Positions 1 to 11,050 of a DNA stretch of 64,000 nt are shown piece by piece. Position numbers and translations under genes: made by a program. Source of the DNA: Leptasterias polaris. Taxonomy: Eukaryota > Echinodermata > Asteroidea > Forcipulatida > Asteriidae. Below the pieces are notes generated by a model. It worked only from the letters and a program-made list of their open reading frames with translations. It was not told the origin of the DNA and made no database searches. Position 1 is the first letter of the stretch. Each line of letters opens with the position of its first letter. The DNA lies in NCBI GenBank assembly GCA_037783415.1, contig JAZGTN010000025.1, forward strand, positions 248,001-312,000, written 5' to 3'.

Positions 1-773
1 AAAACAGAAGTATTGCTGTTTGGTTTTAGAGCTCAACTTTCCAAGTTCAACCTGCTATCCAAACTAATCCTGTCAGAAATCTTGGGGTTATGTTCGACTC
101 TGGATGACCATTTCTGCTCAGGTTTCCAGTATCATCAAATCTTGTAACTTCCATCTGGTTAACATAGGTAGAGTGCGAAAGCTGCTGACTGTCGTGACCA
201 CAAAGTTGGCTGTGCACACTAGTGACGTCATGATTGGCTTATTGCAATAGTCTCTTGACTAGTATCAACAAGACCCTGGAAAAAAGGCTTCATAATGTTC
301 AAAAGACTGCTGCAAGATTGATTCTAAATATACGCAAATATGATTCCATCTTTCCTCATCTAATCAACCTACATTGGCTTCCTATCTCTCAAAGAATCAT
401 CTTCAAACTTATGATCCTGATGTATAAAGCGTACCATAAACAAGCCCCTGGGTATATCACAGACATGCTCAAATTGAGATCTTAACAAAGACATCTTCAT
501 TCGTCTAGCTCTTGTTCCCTTTTTGTTGAGCCAAGAACTCGCTATTCAACTTTTGCAGAGAGATCATTCTCTGTATGGCCCTGTATGGCCCCAAAATGTG
601 GAATAAGCTTCCTGTACAGATCAGAAACGCCAGCTCACTCACCTCATTCAAGACACTCCTTAAGGCTCACCTGTTCCAGCAAGCATACTAACCATTCAAC
701 TGTGCCTCAGCGCCTTAGAACAAACTGTTGATTATGGCACTCTATAAATTACCTTTGATTGATTGATTGATTG
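1..773 (+). mobile_element. L2/CR1-like LINE, 3' fragment
   Basis: C-terminal part of a non-LTR reverse transcriptase ORF, broken by frameshifts. Readable pieces include a VRNLGVMFDS-type block near 85-105, a VSSIIKSCNFHLVNIGRVRK block near 120-180, and RLHNVQKTAARLI...LHWLPISQRIIFKLMILMYK at ~285-430, all typical of the region after the RT domain. The tail carries a CAGCGCC...GCACTCTATAAATTACC motif and ends in (GATT)n at 755-773, the usual L2/CR1-type 3' end. Cut by the window edge on the 5' side; inactive. Confidence 0.85.
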
Positions 774-789
774 GTAAACATTCTCTCTC

Positions 790-1125
790 TCTAGTTAGAC
801 ATAGCCATTTGCCCGTGGTCTCCTCAAATAGAACCCCAATTAAATCACTGGTACTGCTCCCACCACAGCCTGTGCCTGTCTTTCCAGTGTTAGTGCTGCT
901 TTGAGTTCAGTGGTATCACAACCTGACCATTCTCAGATGTTGTCTACCCAGCGCATCTTTGGTCAGCCCACGGAACGATAGCATCCCATCCACATTGGCT
1001 GCTGCCAAGCCACCTTGACGAACCACATGGCCCAACCAAGCTGATGTTCTTTCAATCACAGCACTGCTGCTGAAGTACCATCGGTTGCCAATCATCTCCA
1101 TAAGTCTTTCATTTGTCACAGGGTA
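790..1125 (-). pseudogene. possible LINE ORF2 C-terminal remnant
   Basis: Minus-strand frames contain TNERLMEMIGNR, then AWLGHVVR, and in another frame GRPKMRWVDNI-like and TLERQAQAV stretches. These resemble the extreme C-terminus of Jockey/RTE-type ORF2 proteins (LGHVxR...GRPxxRWxDxI). Frameshifted and short, so tentative. Confidence 0.35.
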
Positions 1126-1294
1126 AACATTAACATACAGAAAATTGTTGCCGAACCCGTTGCTAAAACATATTATTCCAACTGCCTCTAGCCACCGTTA
1201 CATAAAGTACATAGTCTGTCTCTTGCTGTGATATTTGAGAATGCCAAAATATATATATTTTTTCAATTCACATTGCATTACCTTTTTGTTACAG

Positions 1295-1540
1295 GAGTTG
1301 CAAGTCGAAAATCCAGTGCTAATTCACCAGACAGTGAGAAGTAAACTGAAGCCAGTATAATACTTTGCTACATGCTGAATCCAAGAGATAAGGACTTACA
1401 CCTTAATGTGCAGCCATATTAATGGTAATTGGTGTTATACTGAATGTGAAGTGGAAGCTTGTTGTAAAATAGTGCCAGCATTTAGTAAATTGATGATCCA
1501 TGTATTCTTTACATTAATAAAGGTACATGTACCTACGGAT
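1295..1540 (+). CDS. possible 3'-terminal exon of an upstream plus-strand gene
   Basis: A strong acceptor (CATTACCTTTTTGTTACAG|GAG) at 1294/1295 is followed by short open frames. One phase gives SRKSSANSPDSEK-stop (TAA at 1342-1344); another gives ELQVENPVLIHQTVRSKLKP then V-stop (1358-1360). An AATAAA at about 1516 could be the polyadenylation signal. No other exon of this gene is visible and neither reading matches a family I recognise. If real, the gene converges on CUL2. Confidence 0.3.
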
Positions 1541-3411
1541 AATCTAGAAATGCTGTGTGTATAGTTTTTCTCAGTTAAATCAGCTACATGCCACACATGT
1601 TATTGATGATAACATCTTGTAAATTTATCTACTTTGGCTTCTTGCTTGAATTATTATACAGCTTGTAATGCAATGTGATTGTATGAAGACCACTGAATTA
1701 TTATGCTCTTCCGTATATATGCTCTACAAGTTTCCATGCTTCCTGTGTATAATTTAAACAAAAACGTAGGTTGGGTTATACACTACTACAATACATCATG
1801 TAAAGACATGTACATGTACCACTATAAAAGAAGTAGCCCTGTAGCAACCAATTACTTGCCTCATAGTTGTAAATGAACTAGTGTCCATAGGAATTAGTGG
1901 CTGTGTGTTGGTTTTCATGTATAGCTTGTATTCGGTTAATTTGGTGTCTTATTAGTTTGTGCAAATTCTATGTATGAGGTGCATTATTGTACACTTGTGT
2001 TTAATATGCTAACCATTAATATGCTAACCATTTATACAAAACTCATTGGATCTGTTGAAATATTCAACCATTTTCATAGTATTTCACAAAGATGTGCAGA
2101 CCACATGTGATTGCTGTTAAAAAAAGAAAAATTAGTCAATTCCTAACCAGAAAATTTGCCTTGTGCACTGCACTGCTATATAACATTGTCATACATGCAA
2201 TACATTTAGATTTATAATAATCTATCTAATCTACATGTATGATCATCTGAGATTATCAGCAATTTTGTGTGGAAATGTAATGCAAGATTGAAAGGACTGG
2301 TCCACCAATGTACATGTATGTACACACCATGTGCAGCCAGCCAGTTGACTAGATGACTAGACTTTGTTGACTAGATGACTAGACTTTGTTGATCATTTTT
2401 TTTCCTTGGGGAATTTTGAGCAAACCGTAGGTGAAAAATCCATGAAGAATATAAATCCATTGCTATAAATCCAGAGCTGCTTCTTGGACTCACAACTAAT
2501 CCTTTTTTATGATCATGTTTTATGAAGGGCTTGTAACATTTGTCATTAGATCTATCACTTTGATTAGACAGTGGTCAATTTAGGAATAAGCATTATGCGA
2601 AGCTGATCGGGTGCACACAGGAACAATGTGATATAACCAACCCATGACTTTATCATTGGCTTTGTAACTGCTGTGGGTAAGGGACACGTACTTTAGTTTA
2701 TGCTTATTGGACAAAAATGCTGTAATTCAGAATGCATTGGCTTAAAGAACAGGGGGGCTAATGTACATACCACATGTGATTTCTTGGAGTAGTCATTACT
2801 GTTATATATCAGAGTGGTGTTACAGCGTCATTGATAGAGATTTGACTGAAGTTGGGTCCAAGGGAAGGTAATCATTCACAAACTTGGAAATTGAAACTAA
2901 AATTGAATTTTGATACAATGAAGCTAAACAAAACTATTGGTCGTTTGCTAAGCAGCCAGAACATTATTCACTGTAATGATTCCACCGGCAGCCTGTGCAA
3001 ATCACGAAAAAGCGTAAGGATGCATTGAAAATCAAGGATTTGTGCGATATATAGTCTCTGGCATAGAGTCAGAATGCTATATAAATGGCTTTGAATACAT
3101 TTAAACATTGAAATTGCATACAAATTGTTGAACTTCACATGGGAAATCTGAGTTGTCTTAAAAAGGCTTCTGATTTACCTTGGTGAGAAACTTTCCAAGT
3201 TGATACAATGTAAATATTAAAAGAAATACATTTTATTTGACCATTAGATTACTTTTTTTTAATTTTCATTTTAGGAAACTTTACTGGAAGAACCAGAATT
3301 TAGAAAAAATAAATTCATCAGTTAATTTACATTATTCTTTGTTTGACTGATTGATTTGATTATTATTATGAAGACTTTTAAGCATTGAAAAGTCTCAGAA
3401 TCTTTGATACA
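1541..3411. other. AT-rich noncoding stretch, no gene seen
   Basis: No convincing exon or repeat family recognised. Contains several TACATGTA/GTACATGTAC palindromic 8-10-mers (1527, 1815, 2230, 2312) and a 23-bp direct duplication (TGACTAGATGACTAGACTT...) at 2344-2390. Confidence 0.5.
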
Positions 3412-3719
3412 GAGCAAGTTTGAGTGCGTACATTAAGTCAACCTGTGGTTGACCACTGATGAACAACGTACATGCGCATACTCACTCGAATGACTCGTTT
3501 GGAAGTCTAGTCAACCATCGATACACTATTCAACACTACCATTGCCTTCCACCATTTTCCTATAGAATTACTGGCTCCCTTCTGCGTTTACATAAAACGG
3601 GCTACTCGGGCCAGGGAAGAAACCATGGTTCTGAGGCTGGTTCCAAGTAGTCAACTAATAGTGGACCAGCTTGGTTTCAAGTCAAAATAGTTGACCATGG
3701 TTCGCACTTGAACTTGCTC
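3412..3719. repeat. MITE candidate with ~20-bp terminal inverted repeats
   Basis: The left end GAGCAAGTTTGAGTGCG at 3412 is matched in inverted orientation by CGCACTTGAACTTGCTC ending at 3719 (two mismatches). Just inside are further inverted GTCAAC/GTTGAC motifs. At ~308 bp with no coding content it looks like a nonautonomous DNA transposon. No target duplication could be fixed. Confidence 0.45.
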
Positions 3720-4315
3720 ATTGTTGAAATATAAGTTCTGACGCCCTGTGCCAAAATCAGGCACTTCTTGAAAATAGTGAAATATAGACGTTCAGTTCTG
3801 TAAACTTGTATTATAAGTGTTGATTATAAACCAACATTTTGATACCCTCCTGTGAATGCAATAAAACTGTTGTTATACCTCCATGGTTATACATTGTAGG
3901 TGATGTTAACTTTGCCTTTAAATAAAACTAATCAGCACAAAAGGAAAAACCTTGCTTTCAAAATGTCATCATTTCTTATGAATTGGTTTTTGGATTAGTA
4001 AATGCTTTTTCATCTTTGGGTTTTTAATCAACATATAGCCACATTTTCCCATCTTGTCTTGTGGAAAGCTTAAATATATAAGTGACTTTTCAAATATCTT
4101 TATATTTCCCCCATCTCCTTTATGATTAGTAATTTTGTAGCAGTTACTCAAATGATATGCTCTGATCACTATTGTTGATTTTCTCTTTCTGATAAATAAT
4201 CTTGTGTTGTATGTTTATTGACCTATCAACCATACATTCTCCTTTCTGAACTATTAGAGTCAGAGGCATTGTCCACAAATGGTTTACAGTACACCATTAT
4301 TATAAAGCAATGCCA

Positions 4316-4680
4316 ATCCTACCCTATGACAACCCATCATGGCATTCCTTCCATCTTATAAGACACTGTTTCTTCAAACACTTTTATTTATTCTTTATGC
4401 TGAGGACACTACTATTCTTTCCTCCCTTTTTAAAATGTATTCTTCACTTAAAACTATCTCACTGAGCTTGTTAAAGTCTCTTCTTGGTTTCAAGCAAATA
4501 ATCACTCTGACAAGACCAAACACATGGTGTTCAGCAGATCAGTGGAAATAATGGTCAAAATGAATGCTGCTCCCATCAGCATGGTTTGTTTCACTAAATT
4601 CTTTAGAGTTACCACTGACAACAAACTTTCATGGTATAGTTATATCTCTTTTGTCTCACATGTCACCAACCGTAACGGCG
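4316..4680 (+). pseudogene. LINE reverse transcriptase remnant
   Basis: Three frames together give LFILYAEDTTILSS (a decayed YADDT catalytic box), then DKTKHMVFS-like residues, then FFRVTTDNKLSW followed by SHVTN. This order (YADD, TK-ev-f, FLGVtID-L-W-HI) is that of an RT palm/thumb. Multiple frameshifts; dead. Confidence 0.7.
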
Positions 4681-5161
4681 ATCCGTGACAAAATATTGGC
4701 TCTGTGACAAATGCTGTCTCAGAAATCTGTTGTTCAATGATAAGCTCAGTGCAAAACCCGAGACCAGAATGTAAGCTATGGCGATGAAAATATAAAATAA
4801 TGACGCATGCATTTTAAGTACAGATGAAAAAAATAAAAACATTTGGAAATTTGTTCGTAATACAGACTATAATTGCTGATATCTTGTCCTTGCTCTATGA
4901 TTGGAGTCATGCCACATTCCTAAACAAGTGAAAAATCATTTAAAATACGCTAACATTGAACTTCAAGCACACAGTGAATTGAAGCAGAAAGCTCAAAGTG
5001 CTTGTCAAGCAGGTGTGGACTTCTTTGTACACCATTAAACTGCAACGTCGCCAGTTGCCCTACAGAGTTATTATTCTGAACATCGCTGTAGGTAGGCTCC
5101 ATGAGCAAAGGCATTATACCCGAACCTTTGAAGTACCATGTGTCAGGCTCAACATGATCAT

Positions 5162-5181
5162 CCCCCCCCCCCCCCCCCCCC
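5162..5181. repeat. poly(C) tract
   Basis: A run of about 20 C residues. Short proline/glycine-rich frames across it are artefacts. Confidence 0.95.
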
Positions 5182-5882
5182 GTATTTGTGCTTTTTGTTG
5201 GCTTGATGGTAAATAGCCACTATAAGAGGGTATTTTGCTGAGATTTCCAGTTGTTTTGGTGATTTGTATGACTTTTGACATGTTTGATAACTGAGAAAAT
5301 GCAATAGGAAAAAGATCAACATTAGTTTGACCATCCATGGAGCTACGATCAGCACCGGTATTTACGAGAATCTAACTTTTAGATCCTATGAAATGCTTTA
5401 AAGAAGTACAATGTGAACAACAAAATAAAGTCAACATAAATTGCATACCCTGTGTAAACAAATGTTATTATGCCCTTTCATAATCATTATAACAATGTTG
5501 CTTGAGTAATCAGCACCATTAAACAAAGAAGGTAGCAAGCAGGTGTAATTTGATAAAAGGAATTTGAATCCTATTTTGAACTGTAAGTAATAGTCTTTTA
5601 AACTAGCTATCAGTTCAGTTTATGATCATTTACATGAAAAAATAATGTGTATCTAGTACACCTTCTAAAGCCTCAATGCAGTCTTAAGTAGTAGCAGTCT
5701 TAAGATAGCCTTTTTCCTCCGTGTACACTAAAAGTATAAATAACTTTCTTCTTTTTAAATTTCTTTTAACTACCAACAATCTTTTCACGCATTAACATAA
5801 CACTGACCCCAATGATACCTAGTGTTTGTTTCAACAAAAACTAAACTCTAGTTTAGCCATCATGACCTTAACAATTAACATA

Positions 5883-5911
5883 GGGGGGGGTGTCCCCCCC
5901 CCCCCCCCCCC
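5883..5911. repeat. adjacent G8 and C18 runs
   Basis: G8-TGT-C18 forms a potential G/C hairpin at the left border of the diverged tandem repeat that follows. Confidence 0.9.
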
Positions 5912-6396
5912 AAAGGCGCTGTGAGGATCCCAAGACCAATCCACAAGCTAAGTTTGGAGATGATATGCAAAGTCTTTCTTGATTTATTGCTCTGACAATT
6001 ATTATTTTTTTTCTAGCCATAATGACCTTTACATTTGACCTAAGCAATTAAAAAAAAATAGGCTTCTAGGGTATGCCACGACCATATTCCACACCAGTTG
6101 ATATGCCTAGTCCTTCTCAAGTTATCTGACAAAATTTATTTTATTTAAGCCGTAATGACCTTGACATGGGGGGTCCAAAACAATGGGCTTTGCAGGGATC
6201 CAGAGACTAATCCACACATCAAGTTTGGAGTTGATTTGCCAAGGCCTTCTTGAGTTATCACTTGGATATTTCTATCATTTTAGCCATAATAACCTTGACA
6301 TACTAAATCATTAGGCTTTTGAGGATCCCAAGACCAATCCAAACACCAAGTTTGGAGTTGATTTACCAAGTCCTTCTTGAGTTATCGGTCAGACAT
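5905..6396. repeat. diverged ~120-bp tandem repeat, about 4 units
   Basis: Units share GATCCCAAGACCAATCCACA, an AAGTTTGGAGTTGAT block, CCTTCTTGAGTTATC and AGCCATAATGACCTTGACAT. Units are ~75-85% alike. Its style is close to, but its sequence differs from, the ~130-bp repeats inside the Helitron-like elements. No coding potential. Confidence 0.7.
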
Positions 6397-6475
6397 TTCA
6401 AGCAAATAATCACTCTGACAAGACCAAACACATGGTGTTCAGCAGATCAGTGGAAATAATGGTCAAAACGAATGC
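6397..6475 (+). repeat. 79-bp near-identical copy of 4489-4567
   Basis: The segment from TTCAAGCAAATAATCACTCT to GAATGC recurs with a single difference from 4489-4567, part of the LINE RT remnant. Here it follows the tandem repeat, with no other LINE sequence around it. Confidence 0.85.
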
Positions 6476-6519
6476 GTGTCTTCAGGGCCCTTAGGAAAGT
6501 GATAAGAATTTAAATAATA

Positions 6520-6876
6520 ATAATAATAATATCAAGCATTTATAAAGCGCCATCTATCTAGCTAGGCTATTCCGAGGCGCATATTATTACCCCTGGTCAC
6601 TGGGCCATTTTTATTCCAACCCTGAAACCATCTCAGCTCTCTGGGGAGTATATACAGCCTGTGCTGCAATATATGCGCTACTAGGCTAAATCCATCACAA
6701 GAACCATCTCTGCCCTCACAGGTACCCATTTTACCCCTGGGTGGAGAGAAGCAATTATAGTTAAGTGTCTTGCTCAGGGACACAAGTGTCACGACCGGGA
6801 CTCGAACCCACACTCTGCTGAACAGAAACACCAGAGCTTGAGTTCGGTGTTCTTATCCACTCGGCCACGACACCCC
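6520..6876 (-). mobile_element. tRNA-derived SINE with LINE-like 3' tail
   Basis: Read on the minus strand, the first ~85 bases resemble a class II (Leu/Ser-type) tRNA with intact pol III boxes: A box TGGCCGAGTGG at 6867-6857 and B box GGTTCGAGTCC at 6808-6798. A body with CCTGAGCAAGACACTTAACT and GGGTAAAATGGGTACCTG follows, a motif widespread in metazoan SINEs. It ends GCGCTTTATAAATGCTTGAT plus (ATT)n at 6560-6520. The tail closely matches the L2-like LINE end at ~50455-50490, suggesting mobilisation by that LINE class. Confidence 0.85.
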
Positions 6877-6879
6877 ACA

Positions 6880-8136
6880 CCAAAGTTATATATAATGAAA
6901 GTCTTCAAATACCAAGAATTTTGTTCCCCCCTGTACTTATAAAGAATTAATCAATATGAAGTTATTTCGGAGATGCCAACAAATCTCTTTCAGTTTGTTG
7001 AAATACTTTTATTAGAAAGGAAATGGTTCATGTTCTAAGATTGTTATAATTTCAACTGAATTTTTATTTTATTTTTTTATTTCTTTTTTGATAAGACATC
7101 TTTGAGTTTCGGGCTGTAGAATGGTGGGAGGTGGCGGTTCCAAATATGTAGGCTGCTTGACAATCGACACAGATTATGCAGAACCACAGAAATTCTGACC
7201 CCAAAATGTCTAAGAGTTAGGGTTTCTTGTGTACAACTTGCAAACAGATAATCAGTAAGTGACAACCTATATTGTGAGTATTTGTGTGGGGCAAGCCATA
7301 ACTGTATAAGATCCAAGAACAAGATAAATCTTTACAAGTATGAGTGATGTGGAGTAAGATTTAAACAATTCTGAAATAACTCATTTAACTGTTTGTTTGA
7401 TAATACCATTTAATACTTTTATTTATATCATCGAATTGTATAAAAGTGAATTTATAGCAGACACACCTTACTAGCAATGTGTCTTGGTAGCCTTGAATTT
7501 GTTAAAACATGACAAGGCACCTTGGAATATTAGCCAGTACAGGCATCAGTAAGTGGTACTCATTCAACCAGTTCATCTACTACAGAAGATCATTAGGTGG
7601 TATAATGCAAATTAATAAATTGGGAGGCTGGCTAATCATCCTTACTTGCAGCTGAGAAGCTGAATTGTGAATTGCGAGCTGCAGACATGCATAACCAAGG
7701 AGCACAGCGAGAGATTGTTAGTTTTTGACTTTTCTTAATGGAATAGAACCAATTCACAACTCTTCTCACATATGGCCCTAGCCGGGAATCCAGGGCCACA
7801 GTGGTGAAAGGCCAGTACTTTTACACACTAGCAGCCACACATGCCGCCCCTATAATCAGACACAGTGTCAAGATCTGAGGAGAAACCATCAACAATTAAG
7901 ATCAGAATTTCTCAGGGTGTTTTTATATTTTACAAAAACATTCAAAATAAAGATGTTGCTTAATACAGTGAAAAATGGACGCTTATGGTAGTAGACAAAT
8001 CCACGCTTAACAAAAGCATATTTCACAGGTTCGCAAGGATCAGTTACTTGTGCATATATTGACTTGCAAAGCATTCTTGGCTTTCACCATGTTCACAGTT
8101 AACATAGAAATATTTCAGGGAATATTGCGGTAAGCA
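6880..8136. other. noncoding stretch without recognised genes
   Basis: AT-rich. Short open frames at 7077-7322 and 7889-8074 (minus) have no recognisable motif and ordinary composition. No repeat family recognised. Confidence 0.45.
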
Positions 8137-8451
8137 ATGCCATACCATAACAGAAATTACCCTCTTGTTTTTGTAGTCATTCTCACCTTGATGAGTGGAT
8201 CACTCATTTATAAAATTGTATTACCTTTGTGCATTTATTTGGTTCAAGCAATAGGAGCAATAGATGGGAGCCTAATCAAAAGGTTGCATTGTACAATAAG
8301 ATTTAAATCAAGCAAGTATACGCCACCACATTGTTGGTTTGCACAGATCGATTCTACAATGCATGTGAAATTTAACCCAAACACATCCCAACAGCCCATG
8401 TGCAATGCTGAGTGCATATCTTTGTGTGCACAAAGAGAACAAGCACAGTGA
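8137..8451 (+). pseudogene. possible PIF/Harbinger transposase scrap
   Basis: A 104-codon open frame contains QAIGAIDGSLI (about 8247-8278), which resembles the GAIDGTHI motif holding the first catalytic Asp of PIF/Harbinger (DDE_4) transposases. Nothing else in the frame matches the family, and no second D or E block is visible nearby. It could be coincidence. Confidence 0.3.
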
Positions 8452-9221
8452 TTGTAGATGTTTTTTGACGCTATTTACGACACATTTTGAGACACAAATC
8501 ATAATTAATTGAGAATTTTAAATTTGAACCAACCAGTTCTACTTTGTTGCAGTCATATCCCAACATTTCAGCACAAATTTTACAATTTGATGGCCTTTTT
8601 CAGGCATATTAAATGCCAACTACATGGGAATTTTGATTCACCTTCTTACTAAACTGCAATTTTTAACTCAATTTTGTTTAAAATGAAAGCTCTGTCCATT
8701 ATACAAACTGCCCAATGGCCAATCCCACAAAGATTGATCTCAACTGTGTATCAATCTTAAAGGGACACACCGGTTACCTGTTTACGTAATTTAGTCATGT
8801 AGAATCAAAGACAATTATTTCTAGATGGTTTTTATATTTTTTTTATACAAAAATATCACGTAATTAACGAGAAATGACCGGGAAAAAAAACCGGTCAAAG
8901 GTCATCGTATACGCTTTACCAGCCGTTGCAAGTGTCAAATTTACGAGATACATGCTATGCAATGTTGCAAGTAGACTGGTGCTCTGTTTATGTAAGTGTT
9001 TTACTACGACAAGGCATGAGGATCCAGTCCACGTTATCCATCTGAAAGTGTGTATAAACAACGGACACGGTAACCAGTCAACTCGCCCCCAGCAAACTCG
9101 CCAATCACAAAGTCCAACTACAAAGTCGCCCCCTAGCAAAGTCGCCCCCTCACATACAAACTCGTCCCCTCTCAAAGTCGCCCCTCACAAAGGAATGTAA
9201 CAAATTGGTGTGATTGGACTT

Positions 9222-9630
9222 CAGGGGAACGAAAGCTATCTTAAGGGAACAAAAGCTATCTTGAGGGAACGAAAGAGGAATTTTGGGGAACAAAATCTCA
9301 TAACGAGAGAACGAAAGCGTATTTTTAGGGAGCGATAGCATATTTCGGGTGAATGAAAGTATATTTCGGGCAAAAAATTCAAAGTCGTATTTCGAGGAAT
9401 CGAAAGCTTTTTTTTAGGGAACGAAATCTCCTTTCGAGGGAAAGAAAGCGTATTTTGGGGAAGGAAAGCATATTTCGAGCGAACGAAAGTATATTTCTTG
9501 CGAACAAAATCATATTTCGAGGAAACGAATGCGTGTCTTCAGGGAATGAAAGCGTATTTCTGGGGAACTTAATTGTAGTTCGGGGGAAAGAAAGCGTGTT
9601 CAAGGGAACGAGAACCTATTTTCTAGAAAT
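9222..9630. repeat. degenerate ~21-bp minisatellite
   Basis: About 18-19 imperfect units with consensus GGGAACGAAAGCGTATTTCGA. Because the period is near 21 (7 codons) both strands stay open: the plus frame gives repeated ER-RNES/GNESIF-like heptads, the minus frame NTLSFPR-like heptads. No evidence that either is a gene. Confidence 0.85.
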
Positions 9631-10432
9631 AATCTCATTTCGTTACCTAGAAAAACACACTGCGTTCACAAAATGAATTTAATGAATCGAATTTAATAAT
9701 ATTTTGAGGAAACGAAATGATTTTGTTTGAATTTTGTGTGTCGAGGGATGCAATCGAAATTTCGAGTGAGGTTGTTTTTTCCACCTTTTAATTTTTAATT
9801 TCTTTTTCACTTGTCCCTTCAGGGGCTCCGGTTTTTTTTGTGTTTTTTTGGGAGGCTTGTTTTTAGGGAATTGTTTGTCACAAATTTTTTTTAAACTAAT
9901 TGTACTGTCAATATAAAAGTGGTATTCCTATGTATTGACATAAATCTTATTTAATTACCAAGAAATTCGGTACAAATCAGGTCAAGGAACGTACACAGAG
10001 CATTGAAAAGTTGCGATTTTTAAACAACGGATTCGATCAGCGAGGTGTACCGACTAGCAAACCCGCAATAATCTGGCTCCCTACCCCTCCCACATGTTCA
10101 TGAGCTTCCAGGTACAGCTATCTCTTGGCTAGTGGGTTTCAGTCGTGCTAGCACTGCCCAGATACTCTGCTTGCAAGCGACACGACTGCCCCTGTGTTAC
10201 GTGTACATAGTCCCCATGCTGTGCACTGTAAGACACGCTTCCGTTGCTCAGACTCTCTGAAATAAAATCTTACGTTCGACTTTTTTGTATTATTTACAAC
10301 TTGTATCCATAATTTGAATACGTATTTTTGTTTGTCAAATACTCATGAATTCTTGTTAAAAAACAGAGTTGAATTCGGTGCAGTAATTATTTTTTATACG
10401 GCTGGAAGTAAAACTAACTCCGAAGATCACGA

Positions 10433-10468
10433 GGGTTATCCAAACAAAAAAAGTGGTTCGGATAACCC
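10433..10468. repeat. stem-loop GGGTTATCC...GGATAACCC
   Basis: A 9-bp perfect inverted repeat with an 18-base A-rich loop, extended by CAC/GTG flanks. Lies ~165 bp inside the right end of the TTAA element; may be a transposition-related subterminal structure. Confidence 0.6.
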
Positions 10469-10869
10469 ATGTGACCTTCGTTTTTTGAAAAATGCTCAAA
10501 AATGACCAAAATTGATGGTTTCTTTTAGGAACCGTTCTTCTCCATTCCTGGAAGACCTTTGGAGTCATGTTTTAGTCTATTTTGTTGCCCAAATAGCCAA
10601 AATAGCCCAACGAAGCCGGTGTGTCCCTTTAACTGCTAAGTAAATTGTGATGTCACAATACAAATCACTATGGTAATACTGACAACTCATCTTAAGATGA
10701 ATCTTTGTGCTTTGTGAAATCGAGCCACGATTCTTTCCTGATTGGTGCATAACATACACATTGAGTACATCGTGTGCGATCACGAAGTCAACAAAATGGT
10801 GGCAGACTGTTTAGTTATTTAGTTATTTATTTTGTATACAGAATTTATAGTATTTGGGTTTGCACAAAC

Positions 10870-10985
10870 AAAAAATGATTAGACCAGTTTAGCGTGCCAG
10901 CAGTCTACCAACTGAGCTTTCTAGCTCTATGTTGGCGGTCTCCCTATTTTATCAATACGTTTGTTTCGGGTGCCATCTACATGTA
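10870..10985 (-). mobile_element. decayed tRNA-like SINE/repeat copy
   Basis: On the minus strand GAAAGCTCAGTTGGTAGACTG resembles a tRNA A box/D arm, and the stretch upstream of it (GGAGACCGCC...) matches the better copy at 62960-63110, which has GTCTCCCTATTTTGTCAAT where this has GTCTCCCTATTTTATCAAT on the plus strand. The B box is lost. Confidence 0.55.
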
Positions 10986-11050
10986 GAAGCCATACAACTG
11001 CTAGCTGCTCTGTGATGCATCAACAGTATAACTGTATTCTTCACTGTAAT

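Larger units (their letters stand above)
8757..10632. mobile_element. TTAA-flanked TIR element (piggyBac-like, nonautonomous)
   Basis: Ends are TTAA-AGGGACACACCGG at 8757 and CCGGTGTGTCCCT-TTAA at 10632: 13-bp perfect inverted repeats flanked by TTAA, the piggyBac-type target duplication. The empty site is recovered from the second MITE copy. No transposase is present. The interior holds short CAAAGTCGCCCCCT-like repeats (9090-9190), a ~21-bp minisatellite and a stem-loop. Long frames on both strands around 8864-9200 lack known motifs. piggyBac assignment rests on the TTAA only; the terminal AGGG is not the usual CCYT. Confidence 0.75.
8717..10726 (-). repeat. MITE copy 1, split by the TTAA element
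   Basis: 8717-8756 plus 10633-10726 together align, in reverse orientation, with the intact 154-bp MITE at 24951-25104. Shared blocks are CACAAAGATTGATC, GATGTCACAATACAAATCAC, ATGGTAATACTGA, CTCATCTTAAGATG and CTTTGTGAAATCGAGCC. The alignment is continuous if one TTAA is kept at the junction, so the 1.9-kb element was inserted here. Confidence 0.8.

Noticed and set aside
8864..9341. Overlapping ~100-codon frames on both strands inside the TTAA element
   Set aside because: No recognisable motif; low-complexity CAAAGTCGCCCC repeats and the adjacent 21-bp minisatellite explain the lack of stops.
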